Assembly: GCA_013339765.2 (NCBI GenBank)
Contig: CM023448.1
Span: 197,820,409 to 197,884,408, forward strand
Direction of reading: 5' to 3'
Origin: Haemaphysalis longicornis
Taxonomy: Eukaryota > Arthropoda > Arachnida > Ixodida > Ixodidae
Length of the DNA: 64,000 nucleotides
Shown: positions 1-10,862 of the stretch, in pieces
How the letters are laid out: the number at the start of each line of letters is the position of its first letter
How positions within the stretch are numbered: position 1 is the first letter of the stretch
Notes under the pieces: generated by a model
What the model was told of the DNA's origin: nothing
Database searches by the model: none
What the model saw: only the letters and a program-made list of their open reading frames with translations
Translations under genes and position numbers: made by a program

Positions 1-879
1 TGTGCACGGCAAAATAGTAATGCAAAACAACCGACTGTTAAAACTGAAATCCGGAGAATACCTTAACACACGGAGCAAGAAAACCTTAACACACAGAGCA
101 ATAATATATATAGCAGGCGAAACATCCATTACGGCGGTGCGGGTGACCAGATATTGAGCGACCAGATATTGTCAGAATGAAAACTAACGCGGGCTACAAA
201 GTTTTGCCGCTGTGACAGCGAAGGAGATGATAGCGGACTGGGCTCTCTGCTTCAATGCAAGCTTTGTTGCGTTATCACTTCCCTGCCGCCACCGCCGCCA
301 CGCCATCGTCCGCTGCTATGTTACAAGTTTATGGCGTGATCACAGAAAAAGACGGCCGCGACCATCGCTTCTATGACACATAAGAGCAGCGAAGCGCTAC
401 GCCTGATAACCGCGGAGCGCACCGATTCGCCGATTCACTCATTCGTCAAGCTCGACTGCAATCAGCGCTGTAATGAACTAAATAGTCACTTTTCATTGTT
501 ATTTTCTCTTGAGTTCGATATGTCCCAACAGCTTACTAGGACAAGTATGGACAAATGCCATGCATTGGGTTCTCTTTGTCATGGAGAGGCTTGTACTGCC
601 CTCTTATGTTGCGGTTACGCCAAACAAATAATTTTTATTTCATTGCCAAACATAAAAGCAAATACTGCATGTTATTTGTATGTTCTATGATCGCTGACTT
701 GGAAGCAGTTGAAACTATAATTTGTTTCGGTAGGAAACATGCTTTAAACAGCGCGCATGCGAAACTGCGCCTGCTGCAAATTGCCGCACATTTCGCGGCG
801 CCGTGAGCCGGGGCAATACTGTGCCCTATTTTGCTTGTATTTTGCGACAAAAACAGCCGCCATTTTCAAGCTGTTACGT
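1..879. other. No gene recognised
   Basis: No open frame here has a recognisable domain. A 12-base motif, gaccagatattg, occurs twice in quick succession (about 144-155 and 160-171), a small local duplication. CpG content rises in the 230-330 stretch. Confidence 0.5.
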
Positions 880-1300
880 AGCATTACGTCACTTTTACGC
901 AGGCTGAAGTTGCCAATGCATGACGTAATCGTTCCCGCCAACTGTTTAAATTACGTCACGCCTTCTCAGCCAATCACAGAGGGGGGTGTATTACAAGCAG
1001 TATTGTTGTGAATAGCAAAGACAGGCTTACGTTGTCATGTCCGCTGCATTTAGTCTGGTTTTTCATTGCCGGCCAAGAATTATGCGCCTTTAGTAACGAG
1101 AAATAAGGCAAACTTTAGAACTGTGTCCGTAGACGACATGAAACGTCAAAATGACGACAGCACACAAACCGCTTTGTCAACCGGAAGCACGTGACCAAAA
1201 TTGAAAGCCAATCAGAAAAGACTTCCGGAAAATTGCCCCGGATGGCCGAAATGATGGCGGCCACAATAAATTCCGCGGCTGCGCAGGACAATGCCGATCG
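880..1300. promoter_or_regulatory. Promoter-like cluster of CRE/ATF, CCAAT and ETS motifs
   Basis: Three CRE/ATF-type half-palindromes lie close together: attacgtcac at 883-892, tgacgtaat at 921-929 and ttacgtcacg at 951-960. A CCAAT box (agccaatcac) follows at about 968-977. A second group contains an E-box-like cacgtg near 1188, another CCAAT (agccaatca) near 1206, an ETS-like cttccgga near 1221 and an atggcggcc (YY1-like) near 1253. Such mixtures are typical of TATA-less housekeeping or bidirectional promoters. No TATA box, splice donor or recognisable coding exon is visible on either side, so the driven gene is unknown and the cluster may be coincidental or part of an old repeat. Confidence 0.35.
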
Positions 1301-2022
1301 CGGTTGCCGCGTAGTTTCTTCTCCCGCAACTTATGCCGCTAGCTTAAATTGTGCCAAGCGCTTCCGACCTTATGCGACCGCATTAGGAAGCGACGTGTCC
1401 CCGCGTGTCTTTTTCTTACTCCGTGCCTTAACATGAGGCACAAAATTATGCACAACCTTTTTGTTCAGGCACATGACATTTCTTAACAGCCGAAAATTAC
1501 ACGCCTACATTTTCTGGAGCCTTTTCACTCCGTTCTTCATAACAGCGCTAAAGTGTTAAGTGGAGGCTTTAAAAATAGAAGTGTCGATACAGCGGCCGTA
1601 CCAATGAAAGCATTGCTGATTGCGATCAAGGATGCTGGTGCCCTGCGGCGTTATGTTCATGCTAGCCACCCACAGGTGTCCTGTGTGCTGATGCCATCGA
1701 AATCGTACTCGCTTCGGTGAGATGGGGTGGTTGTTAGCCGAAGGTGCTACTGATTGGTCGTTTTTCAGGAATTAAAGAAAATCGTTGCAGAGGACATCAA
1801 CATTCATGTCTTCAGATGTGGGACGCGATAGCGTTACTTCGTCGTCAAGCTAGAAACTTGAAACGGAGCAGGTGCATTCACCATTCATGCTTTACAGGTG
1901 CTAACTGTCAACTTAGAGAGCTAGGTTTTCGGAGTTATTTTTTTTTACCATCCTTCTCAAAGGCCGCTCTTTTAATACGTCTTGTAGTGCCGAAGATTGG
2001 CCGTCCGATGACTGAGCCCTCT
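1301..2022. other. No gene recognised
   Basis: I see no domain, RNA gene or repeat structure here. The sequence only provides the left flank of the SINE insertion. Confidence 0.5.
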
Positions 2023-2037
2023 TCCTGCAGCTATTGA

Positions 2038-2274
2038 TTGATTGATTGTAGGGTTTAACGCACCGACGCAACACAGGCGATGAGGCGCGCCGTAGTGGAG
2101 GGCTCCGGATTAATTTTGACCACCTGGGGATCTTTAACGTGCGCCGAAATCTCGTACACACGGGCGTTTTTGCTTTTCGCCTCCATCAGAAAAGCGGCCG
2201 CCGCGGCCGGGAATCGAACCCGCGACCTCGTGCTCAGCAGCGCAGCGCCTTAGCCACTGAGCCACCGCGGCGGG
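2038..2274 (-). mobile_element. Full-length tRNA-derived SINE (Ruka-type) with 15-bp TSD
   Basis: Read on the minus strand the element begins with a tRNA-like head: an A box (tggctcagtgg) and a B box (ggttcgattcc), the two internal RNA polymerase III promoter parts. A unique body follows, with a conserved 3' part containing ttaatccggagccctccac, and it ends in a short tail of gattgattgatt type. The flanks repeat the 15 bases tcctgcagctattga exactly at 2023-2037 and 2275-2289, a textbook target-site duplication from LINE-driven insertion. The family matches, from memory, the Ruka SINEs of ixodid ticks. A perfect TSD and intact boxes suggest a fairly young copy. Five further copies or relics lie in this window. 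Confidence 0.9.
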
Positions 2275-2306
2275 TCCTGCAGCTATTGAATGCCAGGCAG
2301 TTTGAA

Positions 2307-2339
2307 GTTGGTCCCGGCGGGCCAGGCGCCGGGACCAAC
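2307..2339. repeat. Perfect 13-bp stem hairpin, 7-nt loop
   Basis: The arms at 2307-2319 (gttggtcccggcg) and 2327-2339 are exact reverse complements separated by ggccagg. The stem is GC-rich. No T tract follows, and a bacterial-style terminator has no meaning here. Its role is unknown. Confidence 0.75.
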
Positions 2340-2649
2340 CGTCACCGGCGACGGGAGAACAAACTTCACTCCGTCAACTCGGCGCGTTCCTTCTTCGCCG
2401 CCTCCTCCTTTCCACACTCCCGTGGGCACTGCACCCGATTTCAGCTTCACGGGGGCGGTCGCCGCTGGCTGCTGTGTCGCCGCTTCCAGTTAGGTGATGA
2501 CGTCCTTCTGCGGAAGCTCTGTGGGCGCAGTTGACATTTACGGCTGCTTTCAGACGGCTAGCGCCAACGAAAAAGCGCTCAACGAGCCTCATAACGTCAC
2601 TAAGTAGTACTCTGGTGAGAGTTGGTCCATGATCTTGAAAAATATTACA

Positions 2650-2758
2650 ATAACGCGTACAAAAATCTGACAAAAGACTAGACGCGCCGAGACGCAGACG
2701 AGCGCTGTCTGAGACTCCGCGTGTCTAGTCTTTCGCCACGTTTTTGTTCGCTCTACTG
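2650..2758. repeat. Imperfect ~100-bp palindrome centred on agcgct
   Basis: The sequence reads almost the same on both strands around the centre at about 2701-2706. The clearest part is aaagactagac on the left (about 2674-2684) and gtctagtcttt on the right (about 2722-2732), with matching but mutated sequence inside and outside. There is essentially no spacer, so the DNA could extrude a cruciform. It may be a small foldback MITE; no target duplication is evident. Confidence 0.6.
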
Positions 2759-3249
2759 CAATTTCTTTCAAGAGCCTTATAACACTGTACCGTCTTTAAT
2801 GACAATTTTTGGCTGCTTTCGAAACCAGTAGTACAGATTAGCCAGGAAAGGTGAAAAACCGGCTAAGACATTTCATTTATTAAACGGAACCGAAGGAAGG
2901 ACCCCGATTTTGGACCTAAATACAAGTAACAAAAAAAATCGAGTACAGCCTTGCTTTTGAATTTATCTCGGTTACGGCCACCCTTTCTAATGGTAGGCAT
3001 TGAAGAAGGTGTGAATGACGACCACAACAACAACGAACAATCCGAGAACGCCTAACCACTTATGAGTTGAAAATGCCAAATCATTATTGTCTGTTAACAC
3101 CGCTGACTGCTTTCCTCCAGTTTCGCGCTGGGAGTTAGGTTTTCGACTTTCGCCGTGGGCAATGTTTCACGTTCTCGCCAGTAAATTTGTGCCGATCATT
3201 TTCGGTAGTTTCTGTCAGCATGTTGGCTGTAGACCTCCATCATTTAGAG
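2759..3249. other. No gene recognised
   Basis: A(7) and other short homopolymers occur, but no feature can be supported. Confidence 0.5.
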
Positions 3250-3726
3250 CAGTGGTTCTCAAATGGGGGTCCGTCGTAGCATTTCAGAGGTCCGCGAAAC
3301 TCCCTCGGAGGCTCTCTCTCTCTCTCCCCGATTATTTCTCCTTTGGGACAAACCTCGCCGGCAACGTCAAATTGTGGCTTTGCTGCGTGACGACATGTAC
3401 TTCTCCGTGTAGCACTTTCTTTAACGTCTGCTTTTTTCACAACACGCCGGCTGTGCGAGAAAGCGAGGCTCACAAAAGTAGGCATACAGTAGGTCATGGT
3501 TTCAGCGAATTCTGAGGGCAAGAGGGAGTTGTTCGACAATACGACACACATCAGCAAAACACTCAGACAAAAATGGCTGACATCGAATAGGTGCGTCGGC
3601 GATATTCGCTGCAAATGCGAATTGTTTTACTTTATGACCAAGATCAACAATATTCATCGTGGGGTCCCCCATTACCTTTCAAAGGCTGCAAGGGGTCCCC
3701 GACCCAGTCATGGTTGAAAACCACTG
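3250..3726. mobile_element. Non-autonomous hAT-like DNA transposon (MITE)
   Basis: The left end reads cagtggttctcaaa and the right end, on the other strand, cagtggttttcaac; 12 of 14 bases agree. CAGTGGTTCTCAAA-type ends followed by GGGTCC are characteristic of hAT-superfamily elements in animals. The flanking octamers (3242-3249 atttagag, 3727-3734 acttaaaa) agree at 5 of 8 positions, consistent with an old 8-bp hAT target duplication. The 477-bp interior has no transposase frame, so any mobility would have needed a transposase supplied elsewhere. Confidence 0.7.
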
Positions 3727-4149
3727 ACTTAAAAGATATTGCTGCGAATTCTACTGCCGCAAAGAGCTTTCTGGCTTTCTTTATTTCATTTATTTTTATT
3801 TTTTCATACTGTCAGCATACAGCCAAGACAGGAGTTTACATCATGAAACAAGAGCAGTTACATCAAGCAATCAGATTTACAGGCAATAGGGAAATGAAGA
3901 AGAGAACCGTTTGAAGGAACGTTTAGCATAGGCATGCAATAAAAGCACATCAGAACAGCCACGTAGGCATTCACTGATTCGTGAATAATAACAAAGGAAA
4001 CGAATACAATATTATGTACCAATGGGCAGCAATGTTCTTAACGCAGCTTCAAAGTTTTTTACGTCACTTAGATTAACAACATCATTAGGTAGCGAGTTTC
4101 ATTCGTCAATCACTTTGACTAAAAACGAATATTTTAGACAGTCAGTTCT

Positions 4150-4590
4150 TTATTTCAGCGGCTTGGTATGTTTCGTGTGTTTAGTGCGCGCAGGTGAAGT
4201 TTCCCACGGGATGTACTTTGCAATATCGAGCCTATAGTGACCATGCAACATTTGGAAATAGAATTTGAGCCGCTTAATGCTCATTCTGTGGTGAGCAGTC
4301 ATTATTCCCGCCCTTTCCCGGAGTTGTGATATCGACTGCGTTCGACGACAACAGTTAAACACGAACCTTAGAGCTTTATTCTGAATGCTTTCGCATTTCC
4401 TTATATTGTTTTCTGTGTACGGATGCCAGACGGGACTGGCGAAGTCAACTAGGGGCATTATGGTAGTTTTGTACGCTAGAAGTTTCACTTCTGTCGTCGC
4501 ATCATGCAGATTTCTTCGCAACGTCCACAATTTCTTTCGGGCTCTATCACAGATGTAGTCAACGTGTGCTGTCCAGTTTAAAGTACGTGA
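4150..4590 (-). pseudogene. LINE RT C-terminal (thumb/connection) region
   Basis: The translation contains the MPLVDFASPVWHPY segment typical of the region downstream of RT motif E in CR1/Jockey elements, followed by a basic helical stretch. It joins the RT core upstream only after a one-base shift near 4590, where the core frame ends in a stop shortly after YLGIYI. It has no regulatory signal of its own and is a decayed part of the LINE spanning 3776-6146. Confidence 0.8.
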
Positions 4591-5339
4591 ATATAAATAC
4601 CAAGATAGTTGTACTCTGGGACTTCCTTCAACGGCGTGTTATCAATTTGGTAGCAGAACTTAAACGGGGCCTTCTTTCGAGTCATGCGCATAAACACGGT
4701 TTTTTCAGTATTGATGCTCATTTGCCACGTTTTGCACCAGGCACTGGCGGATTTGAGGTAGTTGTCAAGTCTTGTTTGATCGTCTCGGGATTTTATCCTG
4801 GCGTAGATTATGGTGTCATCGGCATAGCGTTTCATAGTTATATCAGGTACGGAGAGAGAACTCATGTCGCTAATATACAGGGAGAATAACAGGGGGCCTA
4901 TCACGGATCCCTGAGGAACACCAGACCGCACATCTAGTTGAGTACTTGGGGAACCATTTAAAAAAACCAATTGTTTACACTGTGATAAATAAGAATCAAT
5001 CCATTGTACTATCTGATGGTTTTGTAAAACTATGTTAGGCTTAAATAATAATTTCTGGGGTGATATCTGGTCCAACGCTTTTCTGAAATAAAAAAAAATA
5101 ATGTCTACCTGATCCTTCTCGTCAATGCACCGAGCGAGGTCATGCACGACGTCGGTTAAAATAGTGACAGTAGAATAGCCTCGACGGAAACCATGTCGGT
5201 TGGGGCCCAAGATATTGTTACTTTCTACGAACAGCGTCAAATTTTTAGTTAGCACATGTTCTAGTGTGTCACAGCAACTACTGATAAGAGATATAGGTCT
5301 GTATTGAGTAGGATAATCCTTGGGGCGAACAGGTTTCAC
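4578..5339 (-). pseudogene. LINE reverse transcriptase core, catalytically damaged
   Basis: In this 253-codon frame the RT motifs appear in order: QYRPISLIS (residues 12-20), HGFRRGYST (49-57), motif A as IFFYFRKALD (81-90), motif B as SGVPQGSVIGPLLFSLYI (139-156) and motif C as YADD (172-175). Motif D/E-type sequence (SINTEKT, then YLGI) follows. Motif A normally reads LDFSKAFD; here the first Asp is Tyr, which removes an essential metal ligand. Motif C is intact. The family uses target-primed reverse transcription in the nucleus. The first Met is only where the open frame begins, as RT sequence continues upstream in another frame. Confidence 0.85.
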
Positions 5340-5474
5340 TTTCGCACACTTCCAATCGGATGGTATTTTCCCGGTTAGGATTCATTTGGTGAATGTTTCA
5401 GCCAGATAGTACGAGCACCACTCAGCATATCTTTTAAGGAACATATTAGAAATACCGTCCGGCCGTGTAGCTTT

Positions 5475-6142
5475 TTAACCATGTAATTTAAAAAGCAGGT
5501 CGAACCCTCCTTCTCTGCTAATGGTTAAGTCCGGTAGACTTGCAGCTAAGGTGCTTCCACAATACTCTGCAACTCTACCGTCATCACTCGTAAACACAGA
5601 CTCAAAATATTCATTAAAAATACACGCCATTTCAAAGCTATCTGTTACAGTGGAATTTTGCGTTTTCAAACATGATATCTCCGATTTTTGCTTCGAGATA
5701 TGTCGCCAGAACTTTTCTGGGGCCTGTCGAAGAAAGTTTGCCAGTGTCTCGTTCATATAACGCTGCTTCGCGTGCGCAACTTCCGTCCTAAATTCTTTGG
5801 AGAGTGCTCTTGAAAGGTCGTGCATATCGGTTCTGTGGCGGCGGGCGCAGTTTGCCCGCAAGCGTTTCAGGCGCCTTTTCATGTGTAGAATTTTTCTAGA
5901 GATCCAAGGGTTATTTTGCTTGACTTTTTTCTTGCGCATTGGAATATACTTTTCTATAAGCGTATGTAACATTGTCTTAAACTTCTCCCATGCATCGTCT
6001 ATTGACGTAGAGCCTAGGGACACAAACTGGCTGAACCCTTCGAAGTTTGCATTCAGGAAGACTAATACTCCGACATCGTCTGCCCTTGTAAAGTCAGGTA
6101 TAGACACAGTCTTTCTTGGGCAGTCTTTCTTGGCAATCTTTC
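5475..6142 (-). pseudogene. LINE ORF2 linker between endonuclease and RT
   Basis: The frame contains IPDFTRADD, a long basic segment around NNPWISRKILHMKRRLKR, and FNEYFESVFTSDDG. These are the signatures of the endonuclease-RT linker in CR1/Jockey LINEs. The frame ends at 5475, about 135 bases before the RT core frame, so a shift or stop separates them. Residues encoded upstream of about 6146 look like host sequence rather than LINE. Confidence 0.75.
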
Positions 6143-6146
6143 TTTG

Positions 6147-6759
6147 TGTCGGGTTGGCCGCTGAATGAGGCCAGCTCGGCTCTGGCTTGATGACGTGTCC
6201 CTGCCGCCGGCCGCCGAAAGGAGGCAGGACCCACCTCCGCACTGTCTACTTTCCACCTGTCTCAGCGCATGCCAACACGTTGCCTGGAAACGCAGTCTTT
6301 TTCTTGGGTTTTATTAATACACGCACGCGCTCCCGTGGGACGCTTTGGAGTCGTGGAGTTGAGGAGCCGTTCGCTGCCACAGGCGCCGCAAACGACGACG
6401 CTTTTTGATTCCATGGGCCTATAATAATAATAATCCGTTAAGGACGCCCTCCCCGGAATAAACTGTGAGATTCTGAAACTTACGGCTCCGTATTCGGCTA
6501 GAGATGCTAGGGGGTGCATGTTTATAGGACTTCCTAGCCAATAAAGCGCTGGTTAAATGTTATCGAAAGCTAAAGCTGAAGAAAATTAAATATACCCATG
6601 AAATACGAAAGGCAGTATACATTTGCTCAAATTTCGTATGCTCATTGCATGCTGTCTTCCTGAGTGAACACTTCCATAGCAAAATGTTTTATTACTTACA
6701 TGCAAAACGAGTCGTGTAGAAGGCAGACAGGGCACCAGTCTGACATGCTGGCGTATATA
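6147..6759. other. No gene recognised
   Basis: A short (ataat)/(ata)n tract lies at about 6420-6435. Nothing else can be supported. Confidence 0.5.
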
Positions 6760-7344
6760 CAGGGTGTCCCAGCTATCATGCACCAAGATTTAAAAAAAGA
6801 GTAATGGCGTAACTCGAAGAAAACGTTGTGCATAATGTTTGCAGTACTGTGGAGAAGCGGACAGTATTTTTTTCGTTAATGAGACATAATTAATTAATTG
6901 TAAATAATTATCTTACTCGAGAAGTAGTCTTAATCACTAAAGTGTGAATGAGGCACTTGTAGGTACCCACGAGGGGGACGCTGTAGGTACCCATTTGGGG
7001 ACGCTGCTTTACAATGCGCGCGGAAGCGCCGTCACGTGGTATTTTTCATATTTCGCTGGTTTTCTTTATCAGTCAGAATAAATGAGTACGCAATTAGTTC
7101 GTCGCTTAAAATACCGCAGTTCGATACCCTTCGTGGGTACCTACAATTGCCTCATTGACACTTCAGTGATTGGGACAGTAAGTCTAGAGTTGTATAATTA
7201 ATTACAATTAATTAGTTAAGTCTCATTAACGAAAAAATACTCTCCGCTTCTTTACAGTACCGCAAACATTATGCACTAGGTTTTCTTCGAGTTACGTCAT
7301 TGCACTTTTTTTAAATGTTGCTGCATGAGAGCTGGGACACCCTG
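6760..7344. mobile_element. 585-bp foldback DNA element with long terminal inverted repeats
   Basis: The ends are cagggtgtcccagct on the left and its reverse complement agctgggacaccctg on the right. The inverted arms are each about 225 bp (6760-6985 and 7120-7344) and remain closely similar, sharing for instance cgtaactcgaagaaaac and gtgcataatgtttgc. The centre of about 135 bp is unique and carries two near-copies of gtaggtaccca. No transposase frame is present. CAGGGTGTCCC ends are common on arthropod MITEs, but I cannot assign a superfamily. No clear target duplication is visible. Confidence 0.8.
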
Positions 7345-7740
7345 CATAACGTCATGCGAGCGACACGAATACCTTCTCGGGACACTCCCAGGATGCATGC
7401 GGACGGGTTGCCCAATGGGAAACTATGGAACCTATAGGCTGCTCGACATGGCCCGTTTCCTCATTTTCCCTCTAAATGCTGATCAAGGTAATACATGATA
7501 AAAACGGGCAGAAATCCAGAGAATTGTCTACTGATACCCAGCATTCTTACGCCGCTTGTATTCATTGTGATTCTTAGAGCCAGATCTTGTAATTAGTAGC
7601 CAAATACGTTGGGATCTTTTATTGTTTTAAGTTTTCCTTTATTTATTTCTACACGTCGGATGTAGGTTTACGCTATCATAGCGATTAACTACACAAACCT
7701 GGCCAATGGTGTTTTTTGTGCCCATGCGGGACATAGCTGC
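7345..7740. other. No gene recognised
   Basis: The stretch between the foldback element and the tandem array shows no recognisable feature. Confidence 0.5.
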
Positions 7741-8540
7741 ACGGTTGGTTGGTTTTCACGATATTTTGATTCATGCTTTTGTCCTTCTTTTTCATGAATT
7801 CTCTTTAGGCTTCGATTTTGGAGATGTATAAGGTGCACTTTTTTGGAATCCGTTCGTTCATTTTTGTAATTTTTTACTGTCGTATTTTTTGCATTCTTGA
7901 TTTTTCAAACTTCTGTCGACAAGTTATCTCCATTTATGATAATACAACGATTAAAGGTGTTACTGTCGTCAATTATGTATTTATGGGCAAATTCGGGGCG
8001 TTACACGGTTGGACCACTTTTGCAATTTTTGTATTCGTATTTCCAACGTTCTTTTCCACGCTATTTTATTTCATTCATCGTTTTTTGAAGTAGATGTCTA
8101 AGATGCATATTTTTTTATTTTGTTGATTATTTCTGTAAAATTTCCATTTTTATATTTTTTGGTTTTAAAAATTCTGTTCGACTAATTATTTGTATTTAAG
8201 CTATTGTAAAGATCAAATGTGTTACTTCTGCCAATTCTTCTCTGATGCGCAGATGCAGGGCGTTACACGGCTGGCCCATCTTAGATATTTTTTATTAGTG
8301 CTTCCGATACTCTTTTCCAGGCTTTTTAGAATTAGCGTTCATTTTTGGGGGGACATATATAAGATGCATATGCATTTCATTAATACAATTCTCTAAATTT
8401 ATAGTTTTTAATTTTTTGTATTTGTATTTCTGGTTTTTCAAAGCTTCTGTTGGACCAACTATCTCCATTTACGTTAGTACAACGATTGAATGACTTACTG
8501 CGGCCAATTCTGCATTTATGTGCAAATTGAGGGCCTTATG
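7741..8540. repeat. Three-copy tandem repeat, unit about 265 bp, AT-rich
   Basis: A landmark of the type acggttgg/acggctgg recurs at 7741, 8005, 8267 and, mutated, near 8539, giving periods of about 264, 262 and 273 bp. Each unit also contains, in the same order, a gatgtataaggtgca/agatgcatat segment, a tctgt(c/t)gacaa...atctccattta segment, and an acaacgatt...gttact...ccaatt segment. Units are diverged by substitution and small indels. T-rich runs create open frames of hydrophobic character (for example 7818-8093), which I regard as spurious. Confidence 0.8.
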
Positions 8541-9647
8541 CGGTCCTGGCTGGGGGTGCTCGGCGAAGAATGCTAACCATTAATAACCGGATTATGATCA
8601 ATATAGTATATGACGAAAAGTTTGGTCACAGCTTTATGGCTACTATTTTTCAGAGATTTTAAATACAGAATAAAGTCAGAGGTAACGCACCGCTCAAGCG
8701 CGGCGCTACCCGAAATTCAGATTGGATTGACTTGTCGCCGTGCATTTTCGGAGGGGTGATTTCATATCGCCGATGCGAAGGGTTAGTCTAGGGTTAGTCT
8801 TTGTGTCAGTCGAGAAAATAGTTCGAAAACTATGCATGAACCATACCGTGGCTTCCGTGCGTGATGGAAAAAACGGCATCAAACTTTTTGTGAATTTGTC
8901 GAATTAGAAGCCAATGAAGTGACGTAAGGGGGAGGGGGGTGGCTAGCCGTGTCCTCGAAGAACAACACGAGGGTAGACAAAGAGGGTGCCCTTCTCTACA
9001 GCCACCAGGGAAGGGAATTAGAGAAGCACTACGCGGGCCTTCCGTGTCGGGTGCGGCAAGATGTGAGCTTGCATCAACACCTTACAGTGTGTAGTATTCT
9101 TAGCTCGGGGCCCCATCTGGTGGAGCGTATAAGCAGGACTCTCCAGTTTTGGCTAATTAGCCAGGCCCGAAAATGGCCGCTGCGGCACGGATTTTCGTGG
9201 TGGTGCTTGACGAGTCCCACCACGGGAGACCTTGAGATACGACGACCGCTGCTCGAGTGCTTCTACTCAACTGCTGCTTTGAAGTCTAAACTCTCGCTCT
9301 AGAGCGCGGACGGACTGCGCTAAAAGCTTCCGGTTCGCTGTTTGGGAGCATCTAAGACGGCCAACTCTATTAGCAGCAACGCAGTGTTATAGGTATCACA
9401 GCGAGCAAACATGCTCGCAGAATCTGGGGTGTATTTTGATGAGTCACTGAATATTTGATGGCTCTCGCCATGTACATTTGCGGGCGTGCATGTAAGCGGT
9501 AATTTTCCAGTTGGGAATGGATTTATGGAACTAATTGAGTTTTTGTGCGTCCCTACATACGTACTTGCACATTACCTTGGTGAAATAAGTCGGCTATTTA
9601 ATATTCAAGTTGTGCTACCCATCTTATAGATAAGGAAAAAAGTAGCA
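8541..9647. other. No gene recognised
   Basis: The open frame at 8949-9302 has no domain I recognise and no splice or promoter context. No repeat structure was seen. Confidence 0.45.
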
Positions 9648-10217
9648 CAGTCGAACCTCGTTAATTCGAAGTTGCATAATTCGAACCAACGGATAATTCG
9701 AGCTGGTCCATTGGTCCCGGAAAAGTGACGTGCGTTTCAACGGGAGAAAACTCTCGCTAATTCGAACCTGGAACACGTGCCACGGTTAATTCGAACAATG
9801 TTGCCCGTCCGGACAGACTAGGTTTCGTGAAATTCGAAGCCGAAAGCCGAGGTTCAATGCGTCACTAGCCTCCCCAGCTTCCCAAACCCGTAACCGCATG
9901 CTTGCTCCGCGTACACTGAAGCAGCTGGCATAAACCACGCGACCTTCGCACTATGGATTGTAGTACGGTAGTTCGCGCCTGCTTCTTCGGGTTCGCATTT
10001 CGAACTGACCATGGCTTATGATGCACTTTCTGACAACGTAATTATTGAAAGTGCACTCCGGAGGACGCGCAATACCATCTACTTTATCCCGATTGAGTTT
10101 CTAATACTGGTACCCGTGCGCTGTACCACCAATCAAAGGGACCCCGCTACTTCGAACTTTGGCTAATTCGAACAGATTTTCTATCCCCTCGCAGTTCGAA
10201 TTAACGAGGTTAGACTG
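9648..10217. mobile_element. pogo/Tigger-like non-autonomous DNA transposon
   Basis: The terminal inverted repeats cagtcgaacctcgttaattc (left, continuing to 9670) and its counterpart at the right end agree at 22 of 23 positions. CAGT...AACCTCGTTA ends are typical of pogo/Tigger elements of the Tc1/mariner superfamily, which duplicate TA. TA follows at 10218-10219; CA precedes the left end, consistent with one mutated copy of the duplication. Several internal copies of taattcgaa lie near each end. No intact transposase frame exists in the 570 bp, so this is a deletion derivative. Confidence 0.8.
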
Positions 10218-10862
10218 TAGTAGTATTAATAGTACGTTTAACAGGAAAAAAGAGGACCCGTGGTACCAGAAGGGGGAGTGGCTGATTACGAAAGGAGGAT
10301 GAGGAAGATTACTTAGTGGTCAATGCGAAGGCGTTTTTAGTTTCGGTCATGGTTGTGTTGCAAGTCATAACGACTGGTGCAATGCACACCCACCATTCAT
10401 AGTACTCGTGCAGGCGGCATTTATCTGAATAAATGGCTTTTTTATGAAGTGTATACCGATCGATTTGGTGCGGGTCTATGCAAAAAAGGGTAGTGGTAAA
10501 AAAGCCCCGGCGAATTTTTTGCTCATCTAACAGTTTCCGAGCGTTAAAATTCTGAACCGCCCAGAAGTGGGCATATGTTAGGCTTACACGCACCACTGTA
10601 GTGCCTAAAACGGGTCTAGACTGCGCGCATTCCCGCTCCTACCTCTTCCTCTTCTCCTGCCCTCTCTTTTATCCCCTGAGCGCCACTCCCGCAGTGCAGT
10701 GTAGGAAACCGGGCTCTATTCCTGGTTGATCTCCCGGTCTTTCCGTCCTTTTTCTCCTCCTCCTCCTCCTCCGTGCGCGGAGCATCCACGGGCTTGGCGT
10801 CAGAGGCCTCAGTCCCTGTGAACCAGCTAACCGCGCTGACTCGAAGCTTTCCAGGTTGTATT
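10218..10862. other. No gene recognised; CTC-rich tract
   Basis: A (ctc)n tract lies at about 10754-10771. It yields Arg-rich frames in translation that are not real genes. Confidence 0.5.

Larger units (their letters stand above)
3776..6146 (-). mobile_element. 5'-truncated CR1/Jockey-type LINE, frame-broken
   Basis: The minus strand encodes, in order, the linker between endonuclease and reverse transcriptase (6142-5475), the RT core (5339-4578) and the RT thumb/C-terminal region (4590-4150). An untranslated tail follows, ending near 3776 in an aaat-rich tail (plus-strand tttatttcatttattttt). At least two frame breaks separate the pieces. The endonuclease is absent, so the copy is 5' truncated near 6120-6146. 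The first catalytic Asp of RT motif A is gone, so it cannot be active. The exact 5' boundary is blurred by a local repeat of tctttcttgg, and I could not define a target duplication. Confidence 0.85.

Noticed and set aside
2307..2339. Rho-independent terminator
   Set aside because: The genome is eukaryotic and no T run follows the stem.
2139..2534. 131-codon Arg-rich frame
   Set aside because: Most of it is antisense SINE sequence, which produces the same kind of frame (RKSGRRGRESNPRPRAQQ-like) in every copy.
7818..8396. Hydrophobic frames that look like membrane proteins
   Set aside because: T-rich tandem units produce Phe/Ile/Leu codons in every copy; frames are not conserved between units.
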